Assembly (NCBI GenBank): GCA_024516155.1
Contig: JAJJXM010000012.1
Location: 310,001 to 374,000 of the forward strand
DNA from: Pyronema omphalodes
Taxonomy: Eukaryota; Ascomycota; Pezizomycetes; Pezizales; Pyronemataceae
DNA: 64,000 nt
Direction: 5' to 3'
Every line of letters begins with the position of its first letter. Position 1 is the stretch's first letter. This document shows, one piece after another, positions 27,860-38,970 of the stretch. Position numbers and translations under genes: made by a program. The notes beneath the pieces were generated by a model. It worked only from the letters and a program-made list of their open reading frames with translations. It was not told where the DNA came from and did not search any database.

Positions 27860-28690
27860 CTTCCGAATCACTTTGACCTACTTTGTGACGCTGTGACTAA
27901 CTTGCCGGTGCAGCAAGAACCGTCTCGTCTTGGCCAATCAGGTTCTTCCATTTACATGGTTCAAGTAACACAGCAACCGTGGAAACCCTACCCTAACTCC
28001 TGAAACGAAACCCTAAGAACCTAGCAAGCTAACCGACGACATTGCGGGATGTGCGTATTACTTTTTGCACTTTGAAACTTGCGGTTGATATGAGAGAGCC
28101 TGCTATACATCTATTGATATAAAGTGCGTGCTGTGTTAGGACGGATGGATTAAATTCCGATAAACACCGGTACCGCTGGCTTGACGAGATACGCCGCAGC
28201 CAGTACTAGAAGTAGTGCTGGGATATGAGGATTCAATTGTTGAATAACTGAAAATTCTGTCGAGCGATTTGGGGCGCGTAACATCATGGCTGAAGGATTG
28301 AGGACGCGTAAGAATGGGCGACAAATGGATGATGGCGCTGGCTTATCAATGAGGGTGAATATGGCGAGGGGAGTCGACATGTAGAGTTGAGAGATTTGAA
28401 AATGGAGGTGGTAGTAATAGCGCTTATGAGAAAGAAGGAAAATGTGTGATAGGACCAGCTTGTTTCTGCTTATTTCCATCTAGCGTTGGTAGGAATATGA
28501 GGCGACAATGGTCGAAAACTACCCGATACCATTCACAGTCAGCTTTCCGTCAGTCATTGCCTCAATGTGAGCTCCTAGTAGCATGTAGTTTGCAAAATTT
28601 TATTTAAATTTTGGGGCATAATCTGTGGTGAATCGGCATTCAGATGCCGTGTGTGTAGGGTGTAATAAATAAGTTTCGGAGTGGGCGTTA
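27860..28690. repeat. Repeat E in arm A
   Basis: Copy of the segment at about 54,110-54,940 (inverted) and diverged copy of 20,000-21,175 (direct). It contains a telomere-like CCCTAC...CCCTAA tract at ~27,985-28,015. A short frame ending in VLAAAYLVKPAVPVFI is kept between arms A and B but not in E', so I do not call it a gene. Confidence 0.75.
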
Positions 28691-29346
28691 CCTGTCATTC
28701 AATGGCGGCTGTTCGTGTTCTCGTTGATGTACCACAGCCGGACTTAAAATAGGTCCACCTGCTGTCAGCCGGTAGCAGTAGAGGAAGATGTACAGACCCG
28801 AATATCTTCTCCAAGAGAAAGGTATCCGATTGCTTGCGACACTTGTTCTTACCAGCTGGGTCGAACTGGGCTGGATCGGCTGATCATGGGACGAACCTAC
28901 GCTGAAAAACTGTGAAGGTATGCAAAATAGACACTGCCATTATGCTGCATGCATATAATTGAAAAGTGATGTTTCTTGGGCTCCTTGTGGCTGTAGAAGA
29001 ATAACAGCTGCTCTGATTTCTTATTGATGACATGACGTTCCCATACATTATCGGTGATTTTGCGAATATTTGAGACTATTTTTGTTTTCTTATGTTCTGT
29101 CTACATGTACTTTACTTTCGAACAATTATGGGGTCTTCATCCCGGCGCCTTTGGGTAATTTTGTAAACGCCAGGTGCTGTTCAACTTCAAGCCTAGTACG
29201 TTATAGCATATAGAGTGTTTTTAAGGCTCACATTGACGAAGTTCGCATCTACTGCAATTTCTCATTGACAAGAACGCGAATACATTTCCATTGAAGTCCT
29301 AATTCTCTCATGCAAAAACCCTTCCCCATTCTTCGGGGCGTCCCGC

Positions 29347-30885
29347 CTACTCCACTACATTTCTGTTGATTGGCTTTTGAATGTGGTGCAACTGCTTCAA
29401 CCAATCTTGATACAATCCACTAGGTCCGTCCGTACCCTCAACCTCTTCCCATTCATTGTCCCGGGCCATCCATCTACGGCCATTACGTCCGTTATCGTTA
29501 ACGTGCTTGTTATCACCATAGACTGAATTGAAACCAGACTATCATTGTATTAGCTTGAATGTTGCAATGGATATCTTCATGCTTTGTATCTTAACAATTT
29601 CGCAGAAGCTAGAGCCATAGACTCCTTTTCATCGTATGGCATGTCGCTTTCCATGACCTTCTTGGCAGTTTCCCAGTCAGGGAAAAGAAGCACCTCGACG
29701 ACCTCCTTGGGATTGAGAATCGTCTGGCTGTCCTCAAACGGTTGGCACAACAGCTCGGGCTTGTTTGTGATGGCAACACATCCGCGACCCAAAACTTCGT
29801 GCAGCTATTCTTTCTTTCTCTCGTCGTTAAGCACCATCTTGAGTCTATCAGCACATAGCATGATGTTTGGAGCCTTGAGCAGAATGTGAGAGATGTGCCC
29901 TCCTTCGCCCTCCTGTTCGGTATTCGCTGCTGTAGAGGTAAAATGGCATGAGCTCGGGGTACTCTTTCTCACGTTCGGTGGCTTTGAGGGATTGGTTGAT
30001 GAAAATCGATATATTTGATGCGGCAGAGTGTATGTTCTTATCTTCTCCGCCCTCTTTCCATACAAGTCTGGCTTTGAGGTTGGTAGATTCGACCAAATCA
30101 GAGAACGCCATCTCCTCTGCAGTCTCTAGGAAAAACTGGTAATCAGGGAATTTCGTCCGTACGTCTTGCGAGTCCGCGTCGAGAGTGGCGCGAAGAATAA
30201 GTTGGCTATTAGAGTTGTCCATGAAAAATTGCGATAGGTAAACCAAATAGATCGAATCATTCTTGTTTGTACCACCTTGGACAAAGAAACGATACTTCTT
30301 CTTTTGTCCCGGGTCGCTGAAGGGAAGAAGTCTGCTGATTTCATCATCGACGATTTTTCCAAAAGCGTCGGAAAGCTTCTCAATGAAAAAACCATCGGTA
30401 GTTGTGTATGGAGACATGACCACGTTTCGGAGGACAAAAAGATTCACACCACTCTCAATCTCGAGTCCCAATCGTTGCTTGAATGTGTCAGCGCATTTGC
30501 GGTAAATGCTCTGGCGGAACTCCGTTGGGGAGAGGAAAAAATCGACATCGGTGGGATTCTGAAGAGGGTAAACAGTTGACATGCGTTTTACTACGCTGCT
30601 GTTAAGACAGTTGGCGATTTCCACGTCATAGTTCATTTCTTCCACCGATATCGAAATTTACCGTCAAGCAATTGATAGTTAAATCAGATCCCAGTTTGTG
30701 AAGCATATCCAATGCTTCTGAATCCACCACAATCTCCTCATTTCTTTTTCCGCTGATGTTCTCTTGGATAAACTGCCGGTTTTCGTTTTTGTTTCCAGGA
30801 AGTTTGTTGAATACTAATGGTATAACTTTGAAGCTGTTTTTGTAGCCTTTACCCTCCATCTTCATCGCTGCCCAATCGGCTGAAA
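29347..30885 (-). pseudogene. Truncated PLP-decarboxylase pseudogene (C-terminal half of DC2)
   Basis: Matches DC2 exons 6 and 7 only. It starts at the intron acceptor (TAG then FSADWAAMKMEGKGYKNSFK-like sequence) and ends at the equivalent stop. It lacks the entire PLP-binding domain. Damage includes a frameshift near 30,640 (after NFDIGGR), a 3-nt insertion giving TTDGFFIEKL, a frameshift near 29,930 (after FYLYSS), an in-frame TAG near 29,810 where DC2 reads GGA GAG, and loss of the last intron's donor (TTG|GTAAGA has become TTGTTAAGA). No promoter or start is present upstream. It arose by the duplication that made the inverted repeat. Confidence 0.93.
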
Positions 30886-31365
30886 CTACCTAAACTTAAG
30901 TTCACGACATATCCCCGAAAAAAAAAAAACGAAAAAATAAATAAATAAATAAATATAAATACAAAAGATTAGCATTGGTTCGGCTATCCGTCGTACCCTA
31001 CTGTCTCGAAATATCATGGAATATCATGGAATATTGTGGATTGTATAGATTTCATAGATAGTTCGGTGATGAATGCGGCTGTATTGACATCTACATAGTA
31101 CGCGGAGTATTTAGCTACAGACCACAGACTACAGACTACAGTCCGGAAGATGGGGGGTGGTCAGGGGGGGGGGGGGGGGGAGGGGGTTATATATTTTGAT
31201 TACGGTTTACGGTTTACGGTTTTTCGGGGGGTAGGGTTGCGGGGTAGATAGGAAGGAAGGAAGGAATTGGGGACTGGTATAGGGTGGGGATAGGACCGGT
31301 ATAGGAAGGGGTTTAGGGAGGGGTTTATGGATGGGAGATGGATGGATGGGAGATAGTGGGAGACA

Positions 31366-31424
31366 GTGATGTGAGTGATGTGAGTGATGTGAGTGATGTG
31401 AGTGATGTGAGTGATGTGAGTGAT
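31366..31424. repeat. 9-bp tandem repeat (GTGAGTGAT)
   Basis: About six perfect copies of a 9-bp unit; its length keeps reading frames open on both strands. Confidence 0.9.
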
Positions 31425-31849
31425 TTGATTTTCTTGAAAGTTCCCAACCTTCGTGAAGTGAGTGACCGTTGTAGGTGATAATATAACCCCTTACATAGTC
31501 CTGTATAGGCCTCGATCAGTGTATGATTCAGATTCAATAAACAAACTCCTTGGTTTTTCTTTTTCTCTTTCTTTTTCTATTTGAAGACTGCCAGGGGTGG
31601 GTTTCCTCCCAATCCTCCCAATCCTCCCAATCCTCCCAATCCTCCCAATCCTCCAATTCCATCCTTTGCCTCTTCCCAACCCCCCCCTCTCCCCCAACTC
31701 TAACCCCCCCCCCCCCCCCCATCCCGTCATTACAACACCAAGCAATTTAGATCTACCTACCAATCCCGCCTCTATATAAAACCTCTAAGTTTGTGAGTAT
31801 TTTTGATCAATATTGGTTATGCATTTATTTATTTATCTATCCTTTTCGT

Positions 31850-31960
31850 TGTAACTTTGTAACTTTGTAACTTTGTAACTTTGTAACTTTGTAACTTTGT
31901 AACTTTGTAACTTTGTAACTTTGTAACTTTGTAACTTTGTAACTTTGTAACTTTGTAACT
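31850..31960. repeat. 8-bp tandem repeat (GTAACTTT), ~14 copies
   Basis: Nearly perfect 8-bp microsatellite of about 110 bp. Confidence 0.95.
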
Positions 31961-32281
31961 TGTATGTATTTAGATTATCCACAACTTCTGTCTCTTATCT
32001 ATTCCCCGGTTTACAACTTCACAGATACCAGAAATTACCACGACCCTCCCCCACCCCGCCCCCCGCCGCCCCCCACTCATTGTCTCTCCCGGAAGAACAA
32101 CACCGCTAAAAAAAATCAGCAACACAAAAAACAAAAAAACACAAAAAAACTTTTCCCAATCCGTGATACATAAACATATCTCAAAAAAACAAAAACAAAA
32201 AAAAAAAAAAAACATAACGCCCAGCAAACAATCCAAAGAATCCAAACAAAAAAATCTTTCATATTAAAAGAAAAAAAACTC

Positions 32282-34005
32282 CTAAAACGCCAACTCAGAA
32301 CTCCTAGCCTTCTTGATAGCACCAATTGTGGTTACTAGATCATCATCCTCTTGATGTTTTCGTTTATTTGATGCGGGTTCTAGGAGGCCTCCGTGGGTGG
32401 TGGTGATTTTGGGGGGTTCTGTCGTTGGTGCGGAAGTTGATGTTGGAGTTGGGGTTATTAGGGTGGATTGTTGCGTCGCCAGTTCGGAGGTTAAAGGAAT
32501 TGCAGTTTCTGTCGTTACTACAGGAACCATTCCCTCTGCAGATACATCCACTATACCCGCACCGTCCGCACCGTCCGCAGCATCCTCCTCCTTCTTCACC
32601 GGTTCCTTCTCCACTACCTTCTTCCTCCCCTCCTCCTCCTCCTCCTTAACCTCCACAATCGGCCTCTCATCCCGTCTTACCTCCCAACCCTGTAACATAC
32701 GTTCTCCATCACCCCCCTCCTCTTTACTAGTAACAACTAAAACATCCGGATACTCCACCACTGTTCTTCCTCGCAGATTCCATTTCCAGTCTTTAAGTTT
32801 ATCTAGCTTTGTACAGCATTTTTTGCCGCCGGGAGCTTGGAGGACTAGGTAGAATTCTGTTTTGTGTTTTTCGGTTTTGGTGGGTTTTTTAGGACTGGTT
32901 GAAGTTGGGATGGTGGGTTCCGTGGGCTCAGTGGGTTCAGTAGGTTGCGTGGGCTGCGCAGGATTGGCGGAACTGAGGTTAGTGGAATTGGTGGAATAGG
33001 TGGGTTTCTTGGAGGTGCTACGGGTGTTGAAGTAGGATTCGATGATGGAGGTGTGTTCGGAAACATTATGGACGAGCTCGTTTGATACCGGGGTGTTGGT
33101 GACGGAAGCATCATCGGAGGGATCAGACATGAGCTGGAAGTTGATAGTAAAAGCCAGATGAGCAGCGCGGTTATTTTTACGTCTATAATTCCAGTATTAG
33201 CATAAGCACAAGCACAAGCATATCTCAACACCACACTGCGGTTACTGGGTAATTGGATATAGGAGGTGACTTACGCAACAGCTCTCGTCTTATTCTCCTT
33301 CGCTCTTCCAAATCCTCTCCAAGGCGCAAACTTAATCTCAATCCCCCGATCTTTCAACATCTTCTCCAACTTCCTCCTTTCATGATCCTGCTGGCCCCCC
33401 GTTTCTCCTACCCCCGCCTCCGTAGCTTCCACTTTTTCAACTTTCTCCTTCCCGTTTCCTCCCTCCTGTGCAGCCCCAACCTCCAATAACGGCGCTGTCA
33501 TCACCCCCCTTTCTAACCCCGTCAAGAAGGCATAATCCCGATTCAAGGCGCCTTCATTCATCAACGCACTCCTCTTTACGAATGCTGCAGGGTCTCGAAT
33601 TCCATTGCATAGTTCCCGGAGTTTATGTTTCTTGTAGCAGGTGACAGAACATGTTCGTTGGAAGCACCGGGGGCAGCAGTAGATAGGTTTGCGGATTGAA
33701 CAAAGAGGGCAGAGGGCGCGGAAAGTTTCAGCGGTGTGGGGAGGTTGCTGGATTAATAGATCTGAGGTGAGGGCAGCGGTGATATCCTCGGCGGTGAATG
33801 AGGTGGAGGCGAAGTCGTCGGTAGAGGTAGTTGGAGGAGAGTCTGGGGGTGTTGGAGCAGAGCCAGGAGCGGCAGCGGCAGCGGCAGGGAGCTCAAAGGA
33901 ATTCGATTTACTGCGATGAACCACAGTTTCTATTTCCGTCGTGGAAATTCCTGTGTAGCTTGTAGTAACAGTAGATGCAGCGAAATTGTTAAGATCCGAC
34001 ATCAT
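32282..34005 (-). CDS. BCD1: zf-HIT domain protein, Bcd1-like box C/D snoRNP assembly factor
   Basis: Two exons (34005-33275, 33182-32282) separated by a 92-nt intron give 543 aa. Residues ~99-133 form a HIT-type zinc finger, CPLCSIRKPIYCCPRC then FQRTCSVTCYKKHKLRELC, with seven cysteines and a histidine. The following RDPAAFVKRSALMNEGALNRDYAFLTGLE and LKDRGIEIKFAPWRGFGRAKENKTR segments, across the intron into ARKNNRAAHLAFTI, match the layout of Bcd1/ZNHIT6, which stabilises box C/D snoRNAs in the nucleus. The N-terminal ~95 residues and the C-terminal half are low complexity (P/T/E-rich repeats, an acidic E run, KRKH near the end), longer than yeast Bcd1 (~366 aa). A start one codon downstream (34,002) is equally good. 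The symbol is by family. Confidence 0.82.
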
Positions 34006-36265
34006 GGATATATATATCAATTGTCGTTGAAAGCTGTAATTATCGATATCGTGACAGAATTCCTCCCGACCTGCGCGAGTCGCTACGACATCGACATCGA
34101 CATCAAAATTTCGCGGTGCGACGCGACTATCATGGCTTGGCGCGGCGCGTTTAAGGTACGGAAATGAACTAGAGGGGGAGGGGGGGGAGGGGGGACGGCT
34201 TGGATTATTCTAGGTTTAGCTTGCTGCTGGGGAGAACACCGGGAACTTGAAGAGTCTCCGCTTTTCTAACCGACGCGTGTGCGGCGTGCATAACTTGCAT
34301 AACTTGCATGAAGTTTGAACCATGGAATGAGGCTCTGCGGATATCTTGTTCCTGTTTACATAGAGCGGACTCAACGGAGGGAGGGTATCGGAGTGGTGCA
34401 CTCTGCACACTGCACATGGCATCGGGATTCCGCAGTGCGCTTGCTTGGTCAGCAAGACAAGGTCAGTAAGACAAGGGGTAATGAAGCAGCGCATGGCAGC
34501 AGAAATTCTTTAGGGGCTTAGGCACAAGTAGGGCAAAACTGCGGCTTGATACCAGATAGGATAAACAGGACAGGACTGCAAAGGAGGGGAGTCTAGGGCT
34601 ACATAGGAAATAGAGCTGCAGTGTGCACAAGACAGCAGCCGAGGCGAGCAGAGCAGCAGAGCAGAGCAGCAGAGCATCCAAGACACCAAGTTACCAAGCA
34701 AGCTATAGGGTACAACCATCTCGATATCAGGCTGAAGAGAGAAAGAAGAAAGAAGAAAGAAGAAGGAAAAAATCAGGGCACGCTGGGGATTGGATAATCA
34801 GTCCACCAGTCAGGATCCGTGGAGGGGACCGATGTCACCGATGTCACCGATGATCCACATCCCCCCACACCCCACTCACATGTCCGTTGCCTTACCCACC
34901 TGCGGAAAATCTTCATATGTACATATCTGTTTCTGACCTGCAGAAATTTTGCTGGTTGGGCTGGGGTGGGCTTGGTGGGATGGGCTGGGCTGGGCTGGGT
35001 AAGACAAGACAAGATAAGACAAGACAAGGGACCACGGTGACATGCATGGAAGTTTACATAGGAAGGTGGGGTGTTTAACAGTTTTTAACTCCGTCGCGAT
35101 CTGTCAAGATGGATTGGATGATCAGATCAGATCATAAAGTTTCACTTGGAGGTGTTCGCAGCCGCCAACCACGAGTTCGTTCAGAGCTTTTTTTTTAAGT
35201 TTTGCGCTTCCGATGTTAAACATCGTACATATGTAGATTACAGCTCTACTCTAGTTAAATATGCATGTGGGTTTACGTAGTTAATTTATTATACATACTG
35301 TCATTTTATTTTTACTGTTGCCGTGCTTTACAAAGTTTACTGTGGTTTATTGTTATTTATTTTACTGCCGCTGTGCTTATCACAAAATCACAAACTCGCA
35401 GACTCACAGTTGTGGGGGCGTCACAAAGTTCACAGGGTTCACAAAGTTCGGAAAATCAAGAAAATTCGGAAAATATTTCCGATAAAAGCCTCGAATCCAC
35501 GAAGCTCGGACTCTCAGAGCCTTACAGTATCCTTTATCGATACGATAACCTCATTAAGTTTTGAACCAACACGGCATTTTATTAATTTCTAGTTCTATGT
35601 AGGAAAAATATATAAAAAGATACTTTACTTGTACTCTGAACCTCGTTGTACATCGGTGGCCGTAGACGGTAGACATGCTTTATACCTTTCAACGAAGCGG
35701 GCAGCAGGTAGCAGGTAGCAGGTAGCAGGTACAATCTATCTGGCCCATGAAATAAACAGCAAAGAAACGCCGAGCATTCAATATCAGTAGCAGTTGATAA
35801 CCCCCTCCCAAAGCGATATTCTACATCCCCCTATATATATGTACCTATGATCTCGTATCCCCCATCCCCCAGATTCCGAACCCCATTTCAAATCCGGATA
35901 GACCTTCTCTATCCAGATCCAATCCCCCCAATCCGAAATCCAGAGTACATGCAGTAATCACCAAGCTTCATATCTTCATATCTTCATATCTTCATATGTA
36001 TCTTCGTATATAAACAATCTCCGTAACCCCCACATTTCTGTACAATCGATATGCCTACATAGACATAGACACGCACAGCATACAGACGGCTAAAAGTCAG
36101 CGTCATATGTAGGTATGGTGAGCATACCTGACACTTCTGTCGTGGACTTCGATTTCAAAGCAACGTTGTGGGTGGGGTGGGGTAAGGTAAGATGATGATA
36201 TGGAGGTAATATGCCGGGGGGAAGATATGGAGGTAATATGACGGGAAGATATGGGGGTAATGAGG

Positions 36266-36348
36266 TAACAAGGCTATCAAGTAACAAGGCTATCAAGTAA
36301 CAAGGCTATCAAGTAACAAGGCTATCAAGTAACAAGGCTATCAAGCAA
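36266..36348. repeat. 16-bp tandem repeat (TAACAAGGCTATCAAG)
   Basis: Five to six near-perfect direct copies without spacers. Not CRISPR-like: there are no unique spacers. Confidence 0.9.
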
Positions 36349-36382
36349 CGAGGCTACAGTAATGAGATTCGAAGGTAATCAG

Positions 36383-36466
36383 CATAGGCAACGTCGAGGT
36401 CATAGGCAACGTCGAGGTCATAGGCAACGTCGAGGTCATAGGCAACGTCGAGGTCATAGGCAACGT
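36383..36466. repeat. 18-bp tandem repeat (CATAGGCAACGTCGAGGT)
   Basis: About 4.6 perfect copies immediately after the 16-bp array, with similar length but unrelated unit. Confidence 0.9.
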
Positions 36467-37039
36467 GATATTCAGATATTCAGATAATCAGATAATCGGG
36501 TAATCAAGCAACGAGGCTACAGGTCATATTCATAAACAACGAGGTATGCAGGTAATCAGGTAGGTAAGTAATCAGGTAGGTAAGTAATCAATATCGCATC
36601 TATACATCTATACAGGCATCTACATAGGCAGTCGTATAGTTATCGATATACAGGTATGCAGAATCCAGGACCCAGGTACATATCGCATCGACTCTCGAGT
36701 CATCTGCTAGCTATGGTGGCTAGTTAGTCGGTAGCTATGTACCTAGCTATGTAAGCGGGCTCCTCGGGCTTCGGGCTTCGGGCTTTTCGGGCTCCTCGGG
36801 CTTCCGGGCTTCCGGGCTCCCCGGGCTCCCCGGGGGAGTTAACGTAGTTACGTATTTCCGCAGCGAGGTTGGAGGTGCTGCGAATACACATAGCGAATAA
36901 AACGAATACAGGAAGCGAATACATTACCTTCACAACACAGAATACAAGAACACAAAGCAACATTAAGTCATTGAGAACAAGACAAGCCACAGAAACGAGG
37001 TAAAGACAAGGTAAAGGTCTCCAAAGTTATGGCAGTTTG

Positions 37040-37070
<31 letters not shown>

Positions 37071-38970
37071 GATAGGGCTGTAGAGCAGTACTAATTCAGA
37101 TACCAGCTCCGGCTTCACGTGGAGTTTAAGTATCCTATACCACTCACTCACTCACTATGCCCCGTGCAAAAAAGAAATCTTGAAGTAGTTTACATCCAGT
37201 ACATCCAGTACATCCAGTACATCCAGTCCAATCTCTAGCTCCGTAGTTCATCCTGCTCATCCTGCTCATCCGCTCATCATCCATTATCCAGCTACAAATA
37301 TCCAGCTATATATATAATACATAACCAAGAACCCATTTCCTTTCATATCCTGATATCCTAATATCCTGTCATTTAACTATAACTATGATATCGAGAAAGT
37401 CCAGAAAATCACCCCCCCCCCCCCCACCACCACCACCACCACCACCACCACTACCCTATTCACATGGAGATATCGGAGCGGGTATATCATATCTTATCAT
37501 ATCATATCATATCATAGTGCAGTGCAGTGTATGAATGTGGTGAATGTAGTGTAGACTTCCCGGGAAAATTCTGTCGATCATGATGAGTTTCTGCTGATCG
37601 CGGGTAGTGACATTTGCCCTTGGTATGGTTCTCGAAGTTCAAGATTCAAGATTCGGGGATTCAAGGTCCGGGGATTTGGGGATTCGGGGGTTAGAAGATG
37701 GAGGGTTAAGATTCGGGGGTTAGAAGATGGAGGGTTAAGATATCTGCCGCATAATTCTGTCAAACCACAAAATAATTTCTCCGAGGTTGATATTGATATT
37801 GATATCGAGGCTGCGTTAAAACCAAAATCACATGTCATTATGTATAATATAAACCTTAATAAACACAGAATATATATATATATATTTTTTTACTTCCTAT
37901 GGATCCATCCTTCATATCTATAGTATCACGATGGTATGTAATATAACAATATCACAACAATATCTGGTATCTGATATATAGCATCTCGTACCTCTTTCGT
38001 GGTAAAGCGATATAGTGGTTTCGATATACAGACATACAGATATACAGACATACAGACATACAGACATACAAACAATTACTTCTTCAATTCTTCATTTCTA
38101 ATTTTCAACCCCAATTTTTTAAACCATGAATTTGTTCAATTTTTAAATTTCTTAAAAAAAAAAAAGTAGAGATGATATATACATACTTCCACAGAACCAT
38201 GGAACCATGGAACCAGTTAACCACAGCCGCTAAAGACCTAAACCAAGACAGACCAAAACCGATGAGGATGAGGATGGGGATGAGCATCTGATACATAGCG
38301 TCCGAAGCCGCATGTTCCGGTGCATCCAGTATCCTTATCCTTATCCTTATCCTTATCCTTATCCCTATCCTTATCCTCATACCAGTCAGGCCGGCTTCGT
38401 TCGCGATATCAAGCGATATCCAAGCATACCATACAATACATACAATACAGTACATACAGAAAACAATCCACAATCTACAATCCACAATTCTATACATGAT
38501 ATGATATACATTTCAAAATACAAAACTCATCATCACAATTCTTCGTAACAAAATACATAACATACATACATAGATACATAAAAACTCCATAAAGAAACCC
38601 CCATTAGGAAATAAACGAAAAGAAAAGAAAAGGAAAGAAGAAGAAAAAACATAGATACAGGTACAAAGGTACAGATATAGATACAGATACAAGTATACAT
38701 AGACACAGCATAAACTGGGTATGTATAAATCGACTGCATAAAAAAAAACACTCTTTTCTGCCATAAAGTCAGAGTATAAGAGCGTTAACCAAAAACACGT
38801 GAATGATAATACAAAACAGAATTAAATAGCAAAATTTCATTTTCCCCACTTTTTTTTTCCAGGGTACATACAAAAAATTGCTGATTTGCAGTGAGTGGGG
38901 ACGGAGCTCAGCAGGATTCCCTTTTATCAAGTCGTAACCTCATAACCCACCCACCCACCCACCCAAGTAT

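Larger units (their letters stand above)
21961..30888 (-). repeat. Arm A of ~9-kb inverted repeat
   Basis: Read on the minus strand from 30,888 down to 21,961, this segment matches 51,915-60,967 on the plus strand in the same order: decarboxylase C-terminal half, E repeat, a stretch at 27,055-26,705 equal to 55,753-56,100, the CCTCCACGTTATTCC array, then the two ~930-bp units. Substitutions and small indels are visible throughout. The inner end (30,885) falls exactly at a DC exon acceptor; the outer end (21,961) is where arm B switches to unrelated gene relics. Confidence 0.92.
30889..32281. other. Intergenic with microsatellites between pseudogene and BCD1-like gene
   Basis: Simple repeats dominate: AAAT run at 30,930-30,955, G run at ~31,166-31,180, 9-bp GTGAGTGAT run at 31,366-31,424, 9-bp TCCTCCCAA run at 31,605-31,653, 8-bp GTAACTTT run at 31,850-31,960 and A runs at 32,110-32,280. 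Frames such as 31,491-31,763 are translations of these repeats. The A-rich end is probably the 3' flank of the next gene. Confidence 0.6.
34006..38970. other. ~5-kb gene-free, microsatellite-rich region
   Basis: No ORF with domains or splice-consistent exons. It is full of unrelated short tandem repeats: GAAAGAA (34,740-34,765), GCAGGTA (35,697-35,730), 16-bp TAACAAGGCTATCAAG (36,266-36,348), 18-bp CATAGGCAACGTCGAGGT (36,383-36,466), GGGCTTC/GGGCTCC (36,748-36,834), GATA (37,034-37,072), ACATCCAGT (37,190-37,228), C14 plus ACC (37,413-37,450), and CCTTAT (38,331-38,382). The segment next to 38,970 is probably the bZIP 3' UTR, and the part near 34,006 the BCD1-like promoter. Confidence 0.65.

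Noticed and set aside
31491..31763. G/W/E-rich frames over 9-bp repeats
   Set aside because: Translation of TCCTCCCAA repeats, open because the unit is a multiple of three.
32397..32852. 151-residue frame opposite the BCD1-like second exon
   Set aside because: S/T/P-rich antisense shadow of a low-complexity coding region.
36266..36466. Possible CRISPR-like array
   Set aside because: The 16-bp and 18-bp units are contiguous without spacers, in a eukaryotic genome; they are ordinary minisatellites.
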